Shown here: piece by piece, positions 8,419 through 16,151 of the stretch | How the letters are laid out: every line of letters begins with the position of its first letter | Numbering within the stretch: position 1 is the first letter of the stretch | NCBI RefSeq assembly: GCF_002013895.1 | Contig: NZ_MAFQ01000010.1 | Location: 62,001-126,000 of the forward strand | DNA: 64,000 nt | Direction: 5' to 3' | DNA from: Mycobacteroides franklinii | GTDB taxonomy: Bacteria > Actinomycetota > Actinomycetes > Mycobacteriales > Mycobacteriaceae | The notes under the pieces: model-generated | Told to the model about the DNA's origin: nothing | The model's database searches: none | Seen by the model: the letters and a program-made list of their open reading frames with translations, nothing else | Translations under genes and position numbers: made by a program

Positions 8419-8529
8419 TCATCTCTCCTTGCGCGCTGCGCTGAAGATGGTCCCCGGCCCAAACACCGGGGGCCGCCGTCCTCGATTCCGTACCAACTTG
8501 GACAGAACCTCCCCGACGAGATCGGCCAT
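8419..8529 (-). CDS. 36-residue protein upstream of DUF2236 gene
   Basis: ATG 8529 has a near-perfect AAGGAGG ribosome binding site (8536-8542 on the complement) at ideal spacing. It encodes MADLVGEVLSKLVRNRGRRP followed by PVFGPGTIFSAARKER. The stop is 3 bases before the ATG of the DUF2236 gene, and the end of this small gene supplies that gene's ribosome binding site (AAGGAGA). It is basic, with one amphipathic helix. It may be a genuine microprotein partner or a translational-coupling leader; function unknown. Confidence 0.6.
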   Translation of the reverse strand: MADLVGEVLSKLVRNRGRRPPVFGPGTIFSAARKER

Positions 8530-8561
8530 TCGAGCCTCCTTCATCTGATCACGACTGTAGA

Positions 8562-8576
8562 CAGATATACTATCTG
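8562..8576. promoter_or_regulatory. Inverted repeat, candidate TetR operator
   Basis: CAGATA-TAC-TATCTG: perfect 6-base arms in the divergent promoter region between the 36-codon gene/DUF2236 operon and the TetR gene. Its position over the likely AT-rich promoter core fits repression by the adjacent TetR protein. Binding is inferred from context. Confidence 0.5.
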
Positions 8577-8601
8577 CGCACAAGTGTGTCAAGATATTCG
8601 A

Positions 8602-9276
8602 GTGACAACCGAAGCTCGGGTGTATGGCGGCAAAACCGGCGACCAGCGCCGCGCCGAACGGCGCACCCGGCTGCTCGACGCGGGCCTTGAGCTGCTCGGC
8701 AACCATGGGCTGGCAGCCACCACAGTGCGCAAGGTCTGCGAAACCGCCGACCTGCCCTCGCGATACTTCTACGAGAACTTCTCCGATATCGACGCATTCA
8801 CCGTGGCCGTTTACGACCGCATCATGGATGAACTGATCGATCTCGGCCGTGACACGCTGGCACACACACCGCCCGACATCGCCACGCAAGTCCGCGCCAA
8901 CCTCAAATGCGCCATCGACCTCGCCGCCGACGATCCCCGCAAGGGACGCGTCGCCCTGAGCCTCGCCCTCGCCAGCCCACCGTTGGCTCAGCGCCGAAGC
9001 CACGTTGCCGAACGCATCGCCACCATGATCGCCGACCTCGGCAGCGGCTACCTTCACCCCGGCACCAACCGGCGGCAGCTACTGACCGCCACCCGATTCG
9101 TCGTCGGCGGGTTCGCTGAAATCCTCACCAACTGGATCGCCAACCCCACCAGTGCCACCCGCGACGAACTACTCAACGACTGCACCGGGTTGTTCCTGGC
9201 GATCCTGTCAACCATGCTGCCGCCAGCAGCACACGAGCCGACAAAACTTGGCGTCGCCCCTTCGGGAGACAGTTAG
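8602..9276 (+). CDS. TetR-family transcriptional regulator
   Basis: 224 residues from GTG 8602 (an ATG-like frame reaches 8584). The N-terminal helix-turn-helix spans about residues 15-65 (RTRLLDAGLELLGNHGLAAT, VRKVCETADLPSRYFYENFS). The C-terminal domain has the usual ligand-pocket helices, ending in LFLAILSTML. It is divergent from the DUF2236 operon with an inverted repeat between them, so it most likely represses that operon and itself. The ligand is unknown, perhaps a hydrophobic substrate of the DUF2236 enzyme. Confidence 0.88.
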   Translation: MTTEARVYGGKTGDQRRAERRTRLLDAGLELLGNHGLAATTVRKVCETADLPSRYFYENFSDIDAFTVAVYDRIMDELIDLGRDTLAHTPPDIATQVRANLKCAIDLAADDPRKGRVALSLALASPPLAQRRSHVAERIATMIADLGSGYLHPGTNRRQLLTATRFVVGGFAEILTNWIANPTSATRDELLNDCTGLFLAILSTMLPPAAHEPTKLGVAPSGDS

Positions 9277-9813
9277 GTCCGTCCCCAATTGCTGTAGAAC
9301 GGGACAGTCCCTTGCTTGCTTGATCACTCGCAGAGCGATGGGCTACCCGCTGGGGCATGGCAAGAGAGGTGCAGGCCCATGCGCTGCAATAATCATTCGG
9401 AACTGAGCTCGGATAGGGGGAGCGGCCTCCCTAAGGCAATCTCACACTGTCGGCGAAAGCTGATCGTTAGCCGGACGGGTGAGGATTAGTTAGCCGAAAG
9501 GCTGCGAAGCGACAAGGCGCTTAGTCATCCGAGCTCGGTTGCGATCGGGATACGTTGCAGGACGCCCCAAACGGTCAACTTACGACGTGGCGCGCTCACG
9601 CAACTCGATGTGCTGCCGGAGTTCCTCCGCTATCAATGCACGGAAACCGCAGTCGAGTCCGTATGCGGCCATCTTTATCCGGAAAATGGCCAACTAAATC
9701 CGGAGAGGACAACGGACAAGGGCAGTGGCGGATCGTGCATCCGTTGCAATGCATATACTGGTGACTCTGCATATTCGATTTCGCACTATTCGGTGCGGCC
9801 AGGGCTCAGACGT
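9277..9813. other. Intergenic region with possible structured element
   Basis: No large gene. It contains a candidate structured RNA or small inverted-repeat element (9403-9538, listed separately) and, on the minus strand at 9580-9672, a 30-codon frame whose peptide ends in ALIAEELRQHIELRERATS. That peptide looks protein-like but has no clear ribosome binding site. Confidence 0.4.
9403..9538. ncRNA. Candidate structured RNA or miniature inverted-repeat element
   Basis: The ends pair over 12 bases including two G-pairs (CTGAGCTCGGAT with ATCCGAGCTCGG). Inside lie at least three hairpins, two with GAAA tetraloops (TCGGC-GAAA-GCTGA and AGCC-GAAA-GGCT) and one of AAGCG/CGCTT. The layout resembles a multi-branch RNA closed by a long stem. 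It matches no riboswitch I can name, and a non-autonomous insertion element with 10-12 base terminal repeats is an alternative. Strand is not determined. Confidence 0.3.
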
Positions 9814-10365
9814 TCACTCCAATGGCTCGGGCGTGAAGGTGACGTCGACCCCGCCTATGGTCATCGTCACCTGACCTTCGATCACCATCACCTGCGCCGA
9901 GACCCGTCGATCGACAGTCTGGGCCAGTTGCTGCACCGCTGCATGCGGTATCTGAACTACCGACAGGTTCGACAGCCCCGCCACTTTGGGGCCGACGGTG
10001 CGCCACCAGGTGGCCACGCCGGCGGCGAATGGGAAGAGCAGCACCTGGTCGGCCTGGCTGGCTGCCTTGCCCAATGCGCGTTCATCGGGCTGGCCGACGT
10101 TGACCCACTCCAGGATCCGGCCGGTGTAGTCGGCGAGCCGCAAGTCCGGTACACCAGGAGTGGACAGGCCTGGCCCGAACGCCAACTCGCCGTCGACGTC
10201 GCTGAGTCGGTGTGCACGAAGCCCAAAAGCCAACAAGCGCACCACCATCCGCTCATCGGTCTCGCTGGGATGACGGGCCACGGTCAGTGCGTGATCGGCG
10301 TAGTAACCGTGATCGACATCGGAGACGCCAAGTTCGACTTTGAAAACTGTTGCAGAAAGGGCCAC
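9814..10365 (-). CDS. yaeQ: YaeQ-family protein
   Basis: 183 residues from GTG 10365, which aligns with the usual family start (xALSATxxKxEL); a TTG six codons upstream is the alternative. Diagnostic YaeQ stretches are present: YYADHALTVARHPSETDERM and MVVRLLAFGLRA, then WVNVGQPDERALGKA and WWRTVGPKV. YaeQ has a PD-(D/E)XK-like fold; the E. coli protein can suppress loss of RfaH, and its biochemical role is unsettled. The gene stands alone, convergent with nothing obvious. The family is best known from proteobacteria, so an acquired origin is possible. Confidence 0.88.
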   Translation of the reverse strand: MALSATVFKVELGVSDVDHGYYADHALTVARHPSETDERMVVRLLAFGLRAHRLSDVDGELAFGPGLSTPGVPDLRLADYTGRILEWVNVGQPDERALGKAASQADQVLLFPFAAGVATWWRTVGPKVAGLSNLSVVQIPHAAVQQLAQTVDRRVSAQVMVIEGQVTMTIGGVDVTFTPEPLE

Positions 10366-10471
10366 GTCATAGTGTCCACCCAAGTGGTGCCCCCCGAGCA
10401 GTCAGGTCGCATTCAGTGGTCACGACGCCTAGCCAGACGCCAGTTCGAGTCAGCCACCCAGGCACGCAACC

Positions 10472-10630
10472 ATGCAGGAACAGTGGGGTACGTCGATGGC
10501 GCAGGCGCTGATCGCCTACGAAGACGCGGTACTCAGCTTGGTGGAAGCGCACGATGGGAGAGTGGCGCATTCCTCCCGATACGAACGTGCGGAATTCATC
10601 AGAAGCGGCAGGGGAGAGCGGTCCTCCTAG
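10472..10630 (+). CDS. Hypothetical 52-residue protein
   Basis: ATG 10472 to TAG 10630. The encoded protein reads MQEQWGTSMAQALIAYEDAV, then LSLVEAHDGRVAHSSRYERA and a basic tail. The helical, acidic-then-basic pattern looks protein-like. The ribosome binding site is weak. It lies between yaeQ (opposite strand) and the DUF3297 gene, 86 bases upstream of the latter. Function unknown; it may be a small gene missed by length filters. Confidence 0.4.
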   Translation: MQEQWGTSMAQALIAYEDAVLSLVEAHDGRVAHSSRYERAEFIRSGRGERSS

Positions 10631-10716
10631 ACCTACGCGCAACCCGCTACTGCAGGGTCGCGTAGATTCTTCGAGAACAATCCGAGCACCTAACGCAGCA
10701 TTCAACGAAGGCCATC

Positions 10717-10965
10717 ATGTCCGAGGATCAGAACACAGACGTTCCACCGAATCACCTCTCCATCGATCCGCGTAGCGCCTTCTATAGCGAAGAGGTGCTT
10801 CGCCGCGACGTGGGTATTCGCTTTAATGGTGTCGAGAAAACCAATGTTCACGAATACAACGTGGCCGAGGGTTGGGTGCGTGTTGAAGTCCCCACCGCGA
10901 AGGATCGCCGCGGAAATCCGATGGTCGTCAAGCTCAGTGGCACGGTTGAACCTTTTTTCCGCTGA
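10717..10965 (+). CDS. DUF3297 family protein
   Basis: 82 residues with the family core: HLSIDPRSAFY, VGIRFNGVEKTNVHEYNVAE, GWVRVEVPTAKDRRGNPMVV and KLSGTVEPFF. These small cytosolic proteins (near 80 residues) are widespread in proteobacteria and actinobacteria and have no known biochemical role. The gene is monocistronic as far as can be seen; the start is the first ATG after a stop and fits family length. Confidence 0.88.
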   Translation: MSEDQNTDVPPNHLSIDPRSAFYSEEVLRRDVGIRFNGVEKTNVHEYNVAEGWVRVEVPTAKDRRGNPMVVKLSGTVEPFFR

Positions 10966-11105
10966 GCAAAAACGCTGACGCCCCTGGATTTCTGGCGTGG
11001 TTGTCAACCGGCCCCGGCGGTCGGCCCGTGACTCGAGCGGCAGCGAGCAAGTTACAACAAGTACCTGTGGGCGTTTCGCGGCGAAACCGCTCAGGACCGG
11101 CCACA

Positions 11106-11858
11106 TCAGTGCTTAGACGCGTACTCGACCTTGGTGACGATCCACCGGTTCTTCTGGTACTCGAGAGTGGTGGCCCAGGTCCCGTGCGTGGTCTGCGGTG
11201 CAGGGTTTCTAGGTGTCGTTACCGACCAGGCGATCTGTGACTCAACGCGGGCGTTGGCACCGGAGCACTCGACCTGCTTGCTGGTCAGCTCGGCGATATG
11301 CGAGATGTATCGATCTGCGCCCGGAATCGTGCTGACGGAGCGGAATGCCTCTTCGGACTGTGTGTAAACCTCAGGGGATAGACGCTCCTTGAGCGCGGGC
11401 AGGTTCTGCTCTGCGAGACCGGTGAACTCGAGGCTCAGGTGGGCGACCTCCTCGGCGGCGGCGACCGTAGTGTCGCAGTGGTTCGAGGCGCGTCGGATCG
11501 CGAAGTAGGCGGTGATGCCCCCCGCGATCACTAGTACTGCGACAACTGCGACTACCGCCCATCGCATCTGGCGGTTTCCGGACGCCGCGGCTGAAGGCCT
11601 GGGTGCCGGCAAAGTTGAGGCAGCGTTCTCCGATTCAGCAGGCTGGCCAGACTGTATGCCCGGCACTGCGGGTCCACCGACAGCCAGCGGCGCAGAGAGT
11701 TCTGCTACCAGCGTGCGCAGCTGGCCATCGTCGTCGAGATCGATCTGCTGCTTGCAGGCCTGGTCTGCCACGGCCATCACCTGGTCGCGGCTGATGGTTT
11801 GCCCCGTCAGCGCGGTGATCCGCTGGGAAAGCTCAGCGAGCCGGTCGTGCACAGTCAT
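11106..11858 (-). CDS. Single-pass membrane protein with Mce-associated-like extracytoplasmic domain
   Basis: 250 residues from ATG 11858. Residues 1-60 are a cytosolic helical segment (TVHDRLAELSQRITALTGQT). A Pro/Ala/Ser linker leads to one transmembrane helix at about 105-125 (AVVAVVAVLVIAGGITAYFA), and the C-terminal 120 residues resemble Mce-associated/DUF-type outer domains ending in TTLEYQKNRWIVTKVEYA. The topology suggests a cell-envelope protein with a cytosolic N-terminus. Two Cys residues outside (HCDTT and VECSG) could form a disulfide. Function unknown. Confidence 0.7.
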   Translation of the reverse strand: MTVHDRLAELSQRITALTGQTISRDQVMAVADQACKQQIDLDDDGQLRTLVAELSAPLAVGGPAVPGIQSGQPAESENAASTLPAPRPSAAASGNRQMRWAVVAVVAVLVIAGGITAYFAIRRASNHCDTTVAAAEEVAHLSLEFTGLAEQNLPALKERLSPEVYTQSEEAFRSVSTIPGADRYISHIAELTSKQVECSGANARVESQIAWSVTTPRNPAPQTTHGTWATTLEYQKNRWIVTKVEYASKH

Positions 11859-11921
11859 GATCGCTACCCTAACCACTCCTTCACCGTCCCTGCGGCCACC
11901 GGGATCCATTTGAAGGAGCAA

Positions 11922-12580
11922 CCTGTGTTGAGACGATGCTTACCGATCCGGAGCACGACCAAAAACATTGCGTTGCAAGGGCGTTAAGTAATTATTTGGT
12001 GCAACCGGCCCGTTTTGTAGCTAGCGTGGATGTCGCCCTCGCTATCGCAGCGCTGTGCCGCAATGGAGCAGTGACGACTTTGGAGAGTCTGCTGGCCAAT
12101 ATCCTTGGTGATGGAGCCCACCGGCAGAAATATCTGGCTTGCGACGCGTCGCGGAACTGACGGTGCACAGTTGGCGTCGCCGCAAGCGGCGCGAGTCCAC
12201 AGCGTAGGCACGGCAGGCGGAAAGCCTTGCACCGCAGCCGAAGACGATGGGATGAGCGGTGGCCGGCAGGTAGGCGGGTGAGGATTCATCTGGATGCGAT
12301 ATGCAGGGAGTTTACTGGCAACCCGCCATATTCTTCCTGGGCCTAGCGGCGATGCGCGCCCAAGGAGTGAGCGAAACCTCTGGATTTTCATAGTGGCGGC
12401 GCGCTATTGCGAGCTATGTCCGAGATGATCCGGATGCGCATATTCTGTTTGCTGCAAAGCCGCCCCAGCCTGTCAGTTCATCTGGGCTGGCTGAATGCTG
12501 GATCGGGTCGGGGTCTACTGGCGATCCCGCCCCTTGGATACCTGGCCGCCAGGTGAGGGTATCTGCCCTCACGCATAAGG
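11922..12580. other. Intergenic stretch with one doubtful small frame
   Basis: No firm gene. A plus-strand frame at 11936-12160 (74 codons) encodes a partly protein-like segment (VDVALAIAALCRNGAVTTLE, then SLLANILGDGAHRQKYL) but lacks a well-spaced ribosome binding site. The right half (12200-12570) holds short diverged copies of the words TTTACTGGCAACCCGCC / TCTACTGGCGATCCCGCC and nothing else recognised. Confidence 0.35.
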
Positions 12581-13660
12581 TTGACCTCGCTTGGATGGAT
12601 CACGCAATGCGACGGGGAGGGCGCCACGATTGACCCGAGGCTGGCCGATATGGACCCTACGGAGTTGTTCACTCGGCTGTCCGAGAAGCTGACGACCGCC
12701 GACGCGATGCGTCGGACACTGATACGAGCGCAGCGAGGCAAGGAGCTGTATACCTGGGGGCTCAACCCCCAGTACGCGGATCCGAACAGCAGCCTGGCCG
12801 CCGATGACGCCGGGTTCATGAACGAGTACACGGGCGACATGGTCAGCGCGACAGCCCTGTTTCCGATCATGAATGCTATCGACTGCCTTTGCGCGACAGC
12901 AGAACTGATTGAGTGGCGACCAAAGTCGCGTGACAGTCACACAACGTCAATCCTTGCCCAGTGTCGTACTGCGATTGAGTCGGCGGCGACGACGATATGG
13001 CTACTGTCCGACCGTGATCGTCAGATGCGCCGCGGTTTGAGTGTGCGGTTCACGACCTCGGAGTTGAATGCTCAGCGCTCCTACCACGCGTCAACCACCA
13101 AGTGGTTCAACACTGACCCCAATCATGCTGATACCCAACAGTATAAGGACTTTGCGGAGCACGTTCGGCTGTTCGACAATCGCGTGAAAATGCTGCGACG
13201 GGGCGAGAACATCACACCCAAAGCACCCGTACGCACCAGCGACGGGGTAGTGCGGTTCGCGGCGAAGTGGCTGGTCAAACATCCACCTGCCCACGCGGCA
13301 GAGGGTGAGCCATACGGCCGCAAAGCGTTCGGATTTGAAGACACGGCATCGGGTTTCTACTTGACCAGTTCCGCCATCATGCACGGTCTCAAATGGCCGC
13401 TGGACTACATGCCCAGCGGCGAACTGGACATGTCACGCCTGATCGTGGACGGGGTCAGCATCGCAGTCGGGATGGCAGAATGCGCCGTCGCGTTGTTCGA
13501 AGTACACGCGCAGCAACGAATACCCAAGACGCAACGAAAACCGCTGTATCCGGATCGGCTTCGGCCGACGATCAAACAGTGGGCTCGACACTTTTACGCC
13601 CCGGTGCACCCGCCTATCGATTCGGCGTTGCTTGCGCTGCCCGGGCTGGCTAACACCTAG
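12581..13660 (+). CDS. Hypothetical protein at the left edge of the island
   Basis: 359 residues; ATG 12650 (MDPTELFTRL) is an alternative start. The protein is mostly helical, with an acidic N-terminal region, a small hydrophobic pair around MVSATALFPIMNAIDCLCA, and a C-terminal helix (SRLIVDGVSIAVGMAECAVA). No catalytic motif is recognised. The general pattern of moderately hydrophobic helices with an R-x4-H-like stretch could fit a HEPN-type helical bundle, but that is weak. It borders a group of accessory genes with broken transposition and methylase functions. Confidence 0.6.
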   Translation: MTSLGWITQCDGEGATIDPRLADMDPTELFTRLSEKLTTADAMRRTLIRAQRGKELYTWGLNPQYADPNSSLAADDAGFMNEYTGDMVSATALFPIMNAIDCLCATAELIEWRPKSRDSHTTSILAQCRTAIESAATTIWLLSDRDRQMRRGLSVRFTTSELNAQRSYHASTTKWFNTDPNHADTQQYKDFAEHVRLFDNRVKMLRRGENITPKAPVRTSDGVVRFAAKWLVKHPPAHAAEGEPYGRKAFGFEDTASGFYLTSSAIMHGLKWPLDYMPSGELDMSRLIVDGVSIAVGMAECAVALFEVHAQQRIPKTQRKPLYPDRLRPTIKQWARHFYAPVHPPIDSALLALPGLANT

Positions 13661-13794
13661 CCATCCATGGCCCCAGATTGGCCAGCGACAGTGCGGCTAA
13701 CTCGTCTTAGCACCTGTCCGGTCTCAATGCAGTTGACAGACGATGAGGTTCAAGGTTCTTTGCCGCATCGTGTGATGGCGGTTACATTGAACCT

Positions 13795-14901
13795 GTGTGC
13801 GATTTGCATCCGGTTTGCAGCAAGGCGGCGGGGCTGACGTGTAGGTGTTCGTGTGTCGGCCGCGGGCATGGAACGGAACGGCTATACAAGGTTGTGAGCG
13901 CGGTGCCGGAGGAGCGTGCGGCGGCCCGGGAATGGACTAGAACTGCTCTAGGTGGCGGTGGGAACCCTCACCCCGACGCGTACAGTCCTCGCCGTATCCC
14001 TAAGGCTGGCCCTGAGACCAAACTTGGCCCGGGCAGGCGGGCGTCAATACGTCATGGGCGCGGCGTAGATGAGGCATTAGCTGTTGCTGTAAACATCGCA
14101 ATTGATGCTTTCGACCAGTTGGCCGTCGAGGTTGCCTTAGCTGAACTGATTCGTACTCGTATCTCGACTGAACAAGTAGCCCAAGTGATTGCCGGTGTCG
14201 CTGAGGTTGGTGTGACCGACGCCGACATTGCGACAGTAAGGGCACGGCAGGTAACACATGTTCACGGAATGCTCCAACCTGGCTCGGCCGGCACGGTTTC
14301 ACGTGAGGGAATCGTTACCGCGCTAGCTAACGACAATCTCGGCTGCGCCGCAAACGAATTCGCGAAGGCAATCACCGACGAGATGATTGCTCTGGGCCAG
14401 ATACAATTTGAGGCCGCGGATAATCCTGGACACGTCTGGTGTGGCATCCTCGCCGCTCTGTGCAAAGCCCTCGATGAAATCGAAAAGTACACAACGGCCG
14501 CACTCAAGGACGCAATCAAGGATGGGATCGCCGGTGCGGCAATAATCGTGCGCCCTTACCCCCAGCGGCGCCGAACCGTCGCAGACCGGCTCCTGGACTT
14601 CATAATCGACGTCACCGCAGGCAAGCTCGCTAAAGCAATCACGGCAGCGATCACAGCAGGGTTAGGTCTGCCGAACGTCAAACTCATACTCCGCGTTGCT
14701 GGAGCGGTTTGCTGTCGCGACCCCGACGAGCATCCCGCAGTGTTCAAATACTGTGTATGGCCGATCGTCAAACCCATTCTGACACAACAAATTAGTGCGA
14801 CCGGCACCACTATCATTCACGACAACGTAATCGGAGGTTGGCAAGGCCGGAGACCAACAAATGAGGCACGTGGGACAAACTACTGGGACCTGCACGTGTG
14901 A
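13795..14901 (+). CDS. Hypothetical protein with Cys/His-rich N-terminus
   Basis: 368 residues from GTG 13795. The first 26 residues carry CDLHPVCSKAAGLTCRCSC followed by GRGHG, a cluster of five Cys and two His that could bind zinc. The rest is alanine-rich and helical, without recognised motifs (AVNIAIDAFDQLAVEVALAE; DGIAGAAIIVRPYP). A TACATT box lies 6 bases before the GTG, so the mRNA may be leaderless. It is convergent with the tnsA-like pseudogene. Role unknown; context suggests a mobile or defence-related accessory gene. Confidence 0.6.
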   Translation: MCDLHPVCSKAAGLTCRCSCVGRGHGTERLYKVVSAVPEERAAAREWTRTALGGGGNPHPDAYSPRRIPKAGPETKLGPGRRASIRHGRGVDEALAVAVNIAIDAFDQLAVEVALAELIRTRISTEQVAQVIAGVAEVGVTDADIATVRARQVTHVHGMLQPGSAGTVSREGIVTALANDNLGCAANEFAKAITDEMIALGQIQFEAADNPGHVWCGILAALCKALDEIEKYTTAALKDAIKDGIAGAAIIVRPYPQRRRTVADRLLDFIIDVTAGKLAKAITAAITAGLGLPNVKLILRVAGAVCCRDPDEHPAVFKYCVWPIVKPILTQQISATGTTIIHDNVIGGWQGRRPTNEARGTNYWDLHV

Positions 14902-14909
14902 CATCCTCC

Positions 14910-15628
14910 TTATTCAGACAGCCACTTCACCTTGACTGTGCAGATGCGCGACCTGGCGAGTATTTCTGCGACGAGGGGGAGCGGGCGGACCTCGGTCGTG
15001 AGCTGCTTTAGGGCGCTGTTACGAACTCCCATGGGGGCATTCTGATTTGCTCGAACCCGCTCTGCGCAGGGTGATAGCGCGGATGGCGGGCAGAGCGCAA
15101 CCATTCAAGGTTACGAACTTTCGTGGGATGCGCTTCATGTAGCACCTCGTGGCGCCAGCCGATATGCGCGCAGACATCCGCGGTCTTCTCGAACTGTGTA
15201 GCCGCAGTGTCATTCATACGCCCGGACGGTTTAACGTCATATACGAACCGGTCGCCGTTGCCGTGCAGCGCAAAGAAGTCAGGGTAGTGGCGCGTGCCAT
15301 CGGAAAAGGTCATCATCATCGGCTGGGCCGCGATCCGACGGACACGACCTTCGAACGCGAGTACCAGCTATGCCTCTGCCTCCAGTGCAGACTCGCACCA
15401 CACGTGAGAACCCTGCGGCGAGAAGAACTGTCGCGAATGCCGGTTCAATCGGTTCTGATACTGGACTCCCACACGAAGAGGCATCGCCTCGTCGAACGGC
15501 TCATGAAGCAGGAACTGTGAAGCAATTTCCGACCGGTCACGACCGTCGTGTGTACGCCATCGAACTGTGCCGACCCCGGGATCGGCGGTTCCTCGCCTTG
15601 AAACGCCCATGGCCGTCGTGACTTTCAA
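14910..15628 (-). pseudogene. Broken TnsA-like transposition endonuclease gene
   Basis: Reading from a probable TTG 15628 (GAGGGG upstream), the frame gives RQFFSPQGSHVWCESALEAE, then an in-frame TAG (15368-15370). It continues in the same frame with LVLAFEGRVRRIAAQP, RHYPDFFALHG, FVYDVKPSGR and VRNLEWLRSARHPRYHP. These are the parts of TnsA-like nucleases (Glu, Asp and the V-K/R-P core). After about 15060 the family-like C-terminus continues in another frame (ALKQLTTEVRPLPLVAEILA) to the stop at 14910. One nonsense and one frameshift make it inactive. No transposase partner (TnsB/C) is in the window. Confidence 0.7.
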
Positions 15629-15905
15629 TGTGAGCCCCTCCCTGGTCTGGTTTGGCAGGCGCGCCATGCTGCGCGCCTTCGCAGCGGCAATAGGAACCGT
15701 AGAGGGGAGGTACGACAGTGTTGGCGCAACGAAAATTCCCGCTGGTAACAGCACTGCGGAAGCGCACAAGGGCGCACCGCAGGATTCAAGACGTCCAATG
15801 AGACTCGGCCGACCAGGTTGATTCGCCGTTGGCGTCTTGTCGCCGAGCAGCTTTCACGCAAATCCAGTTCTTCACAGCGCTGAAGCGGATAAAGAGCGAC
15901 AGAGA

Positions 15906-15957
15906 CTACGGCGTGTCGCCGTAGTACTATCTTCTGTTACAGTTAGTATCTGTAACA
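15906..15957 (+). promoter_or_regulatory. Leaderless promoter with two operator-like inverted repeats
   Basis: Two perfect inverted repeats lie in tandem: CTACGGCG-TGT-CGCCGTAG (15906-15924) and TGTTACAG-TTAGTAT-CTGTAACA (15935-15957). The spacer of the second contains a TAGTAT -10 element, and the A of the start ATG (15957) is its last base. The 7-base distance from -10 to ATG predicts a leaderless transcript beginning at the start codon. A protein bound to the second repeat would cover the promoter, so tight repression is expected. The likely ligand is the encoded zinc-finger protein. Confidence 0.55.
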
Positions 15958-16151
15958 TGTCCGATCTCGCCGCCCTCAGTGATGCTGGGCTAACAGAACT
16001 CGACCATGCCTTGCGAAGTGAGCGGTTACGCCGCCGTAAAGCATGGCGAGAATGCGACCGCTGTCGTGAGAGGTTTCTTGGCCGCGGCGACGCTCGCTTC
16101 TGTTCTGCACGTTGTCGAGTCGCCTCCCACAGAGCAGGAGGGGCTCAATAA
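15957..16151 (+). CDS. Small zinc-finger protein, possible controller of the methylase operon
   Basis: 64 residues starting at ATG 15957. An N-terminal helix (LSDAGLTELDHALRSERLRR) is followed by a treble-clef-like zinc site, CDRCRERFLGRGDARFCSAR then CRVASHR (C-x2-C ... C-x3-C). The stop and the next start overlap as TAATG, and the AGGAGG for the methylase lies inside this gene, so the two are coupled. Size, DNA-binding appearance and the palindromic promoter suggest an autoregulator analogous to R-M control proteins, though those usually have helix-turn-helix folds. That role is inferred. Confidence 0.7.
   Translation: MSDLAALSDAGLTELDHALRSERLRRRKAWRECDRCRERFLGRGDARFCSARCRVASHRAGGAQ

Noticed and set aside
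9610..10665. 351-codon plus-strand frame over yaeQ
   Set aside because: Its main part is the complement of the clear YaeQ gene; the N-terminal part is not protein-like.
11984..12391. 135-codon minus-strand frame
   Set aside because: Composition rich in Pro, Arg and Ser typical of random high-GC frames; no ribosome binding site and no recognisable family.
15837..15956. Upstream extension of the zinc-finger gene
   Set aside because: The extension crosses the promoter with two palindromes; ATG 15957 with the -10 box seven bases upstream is better.
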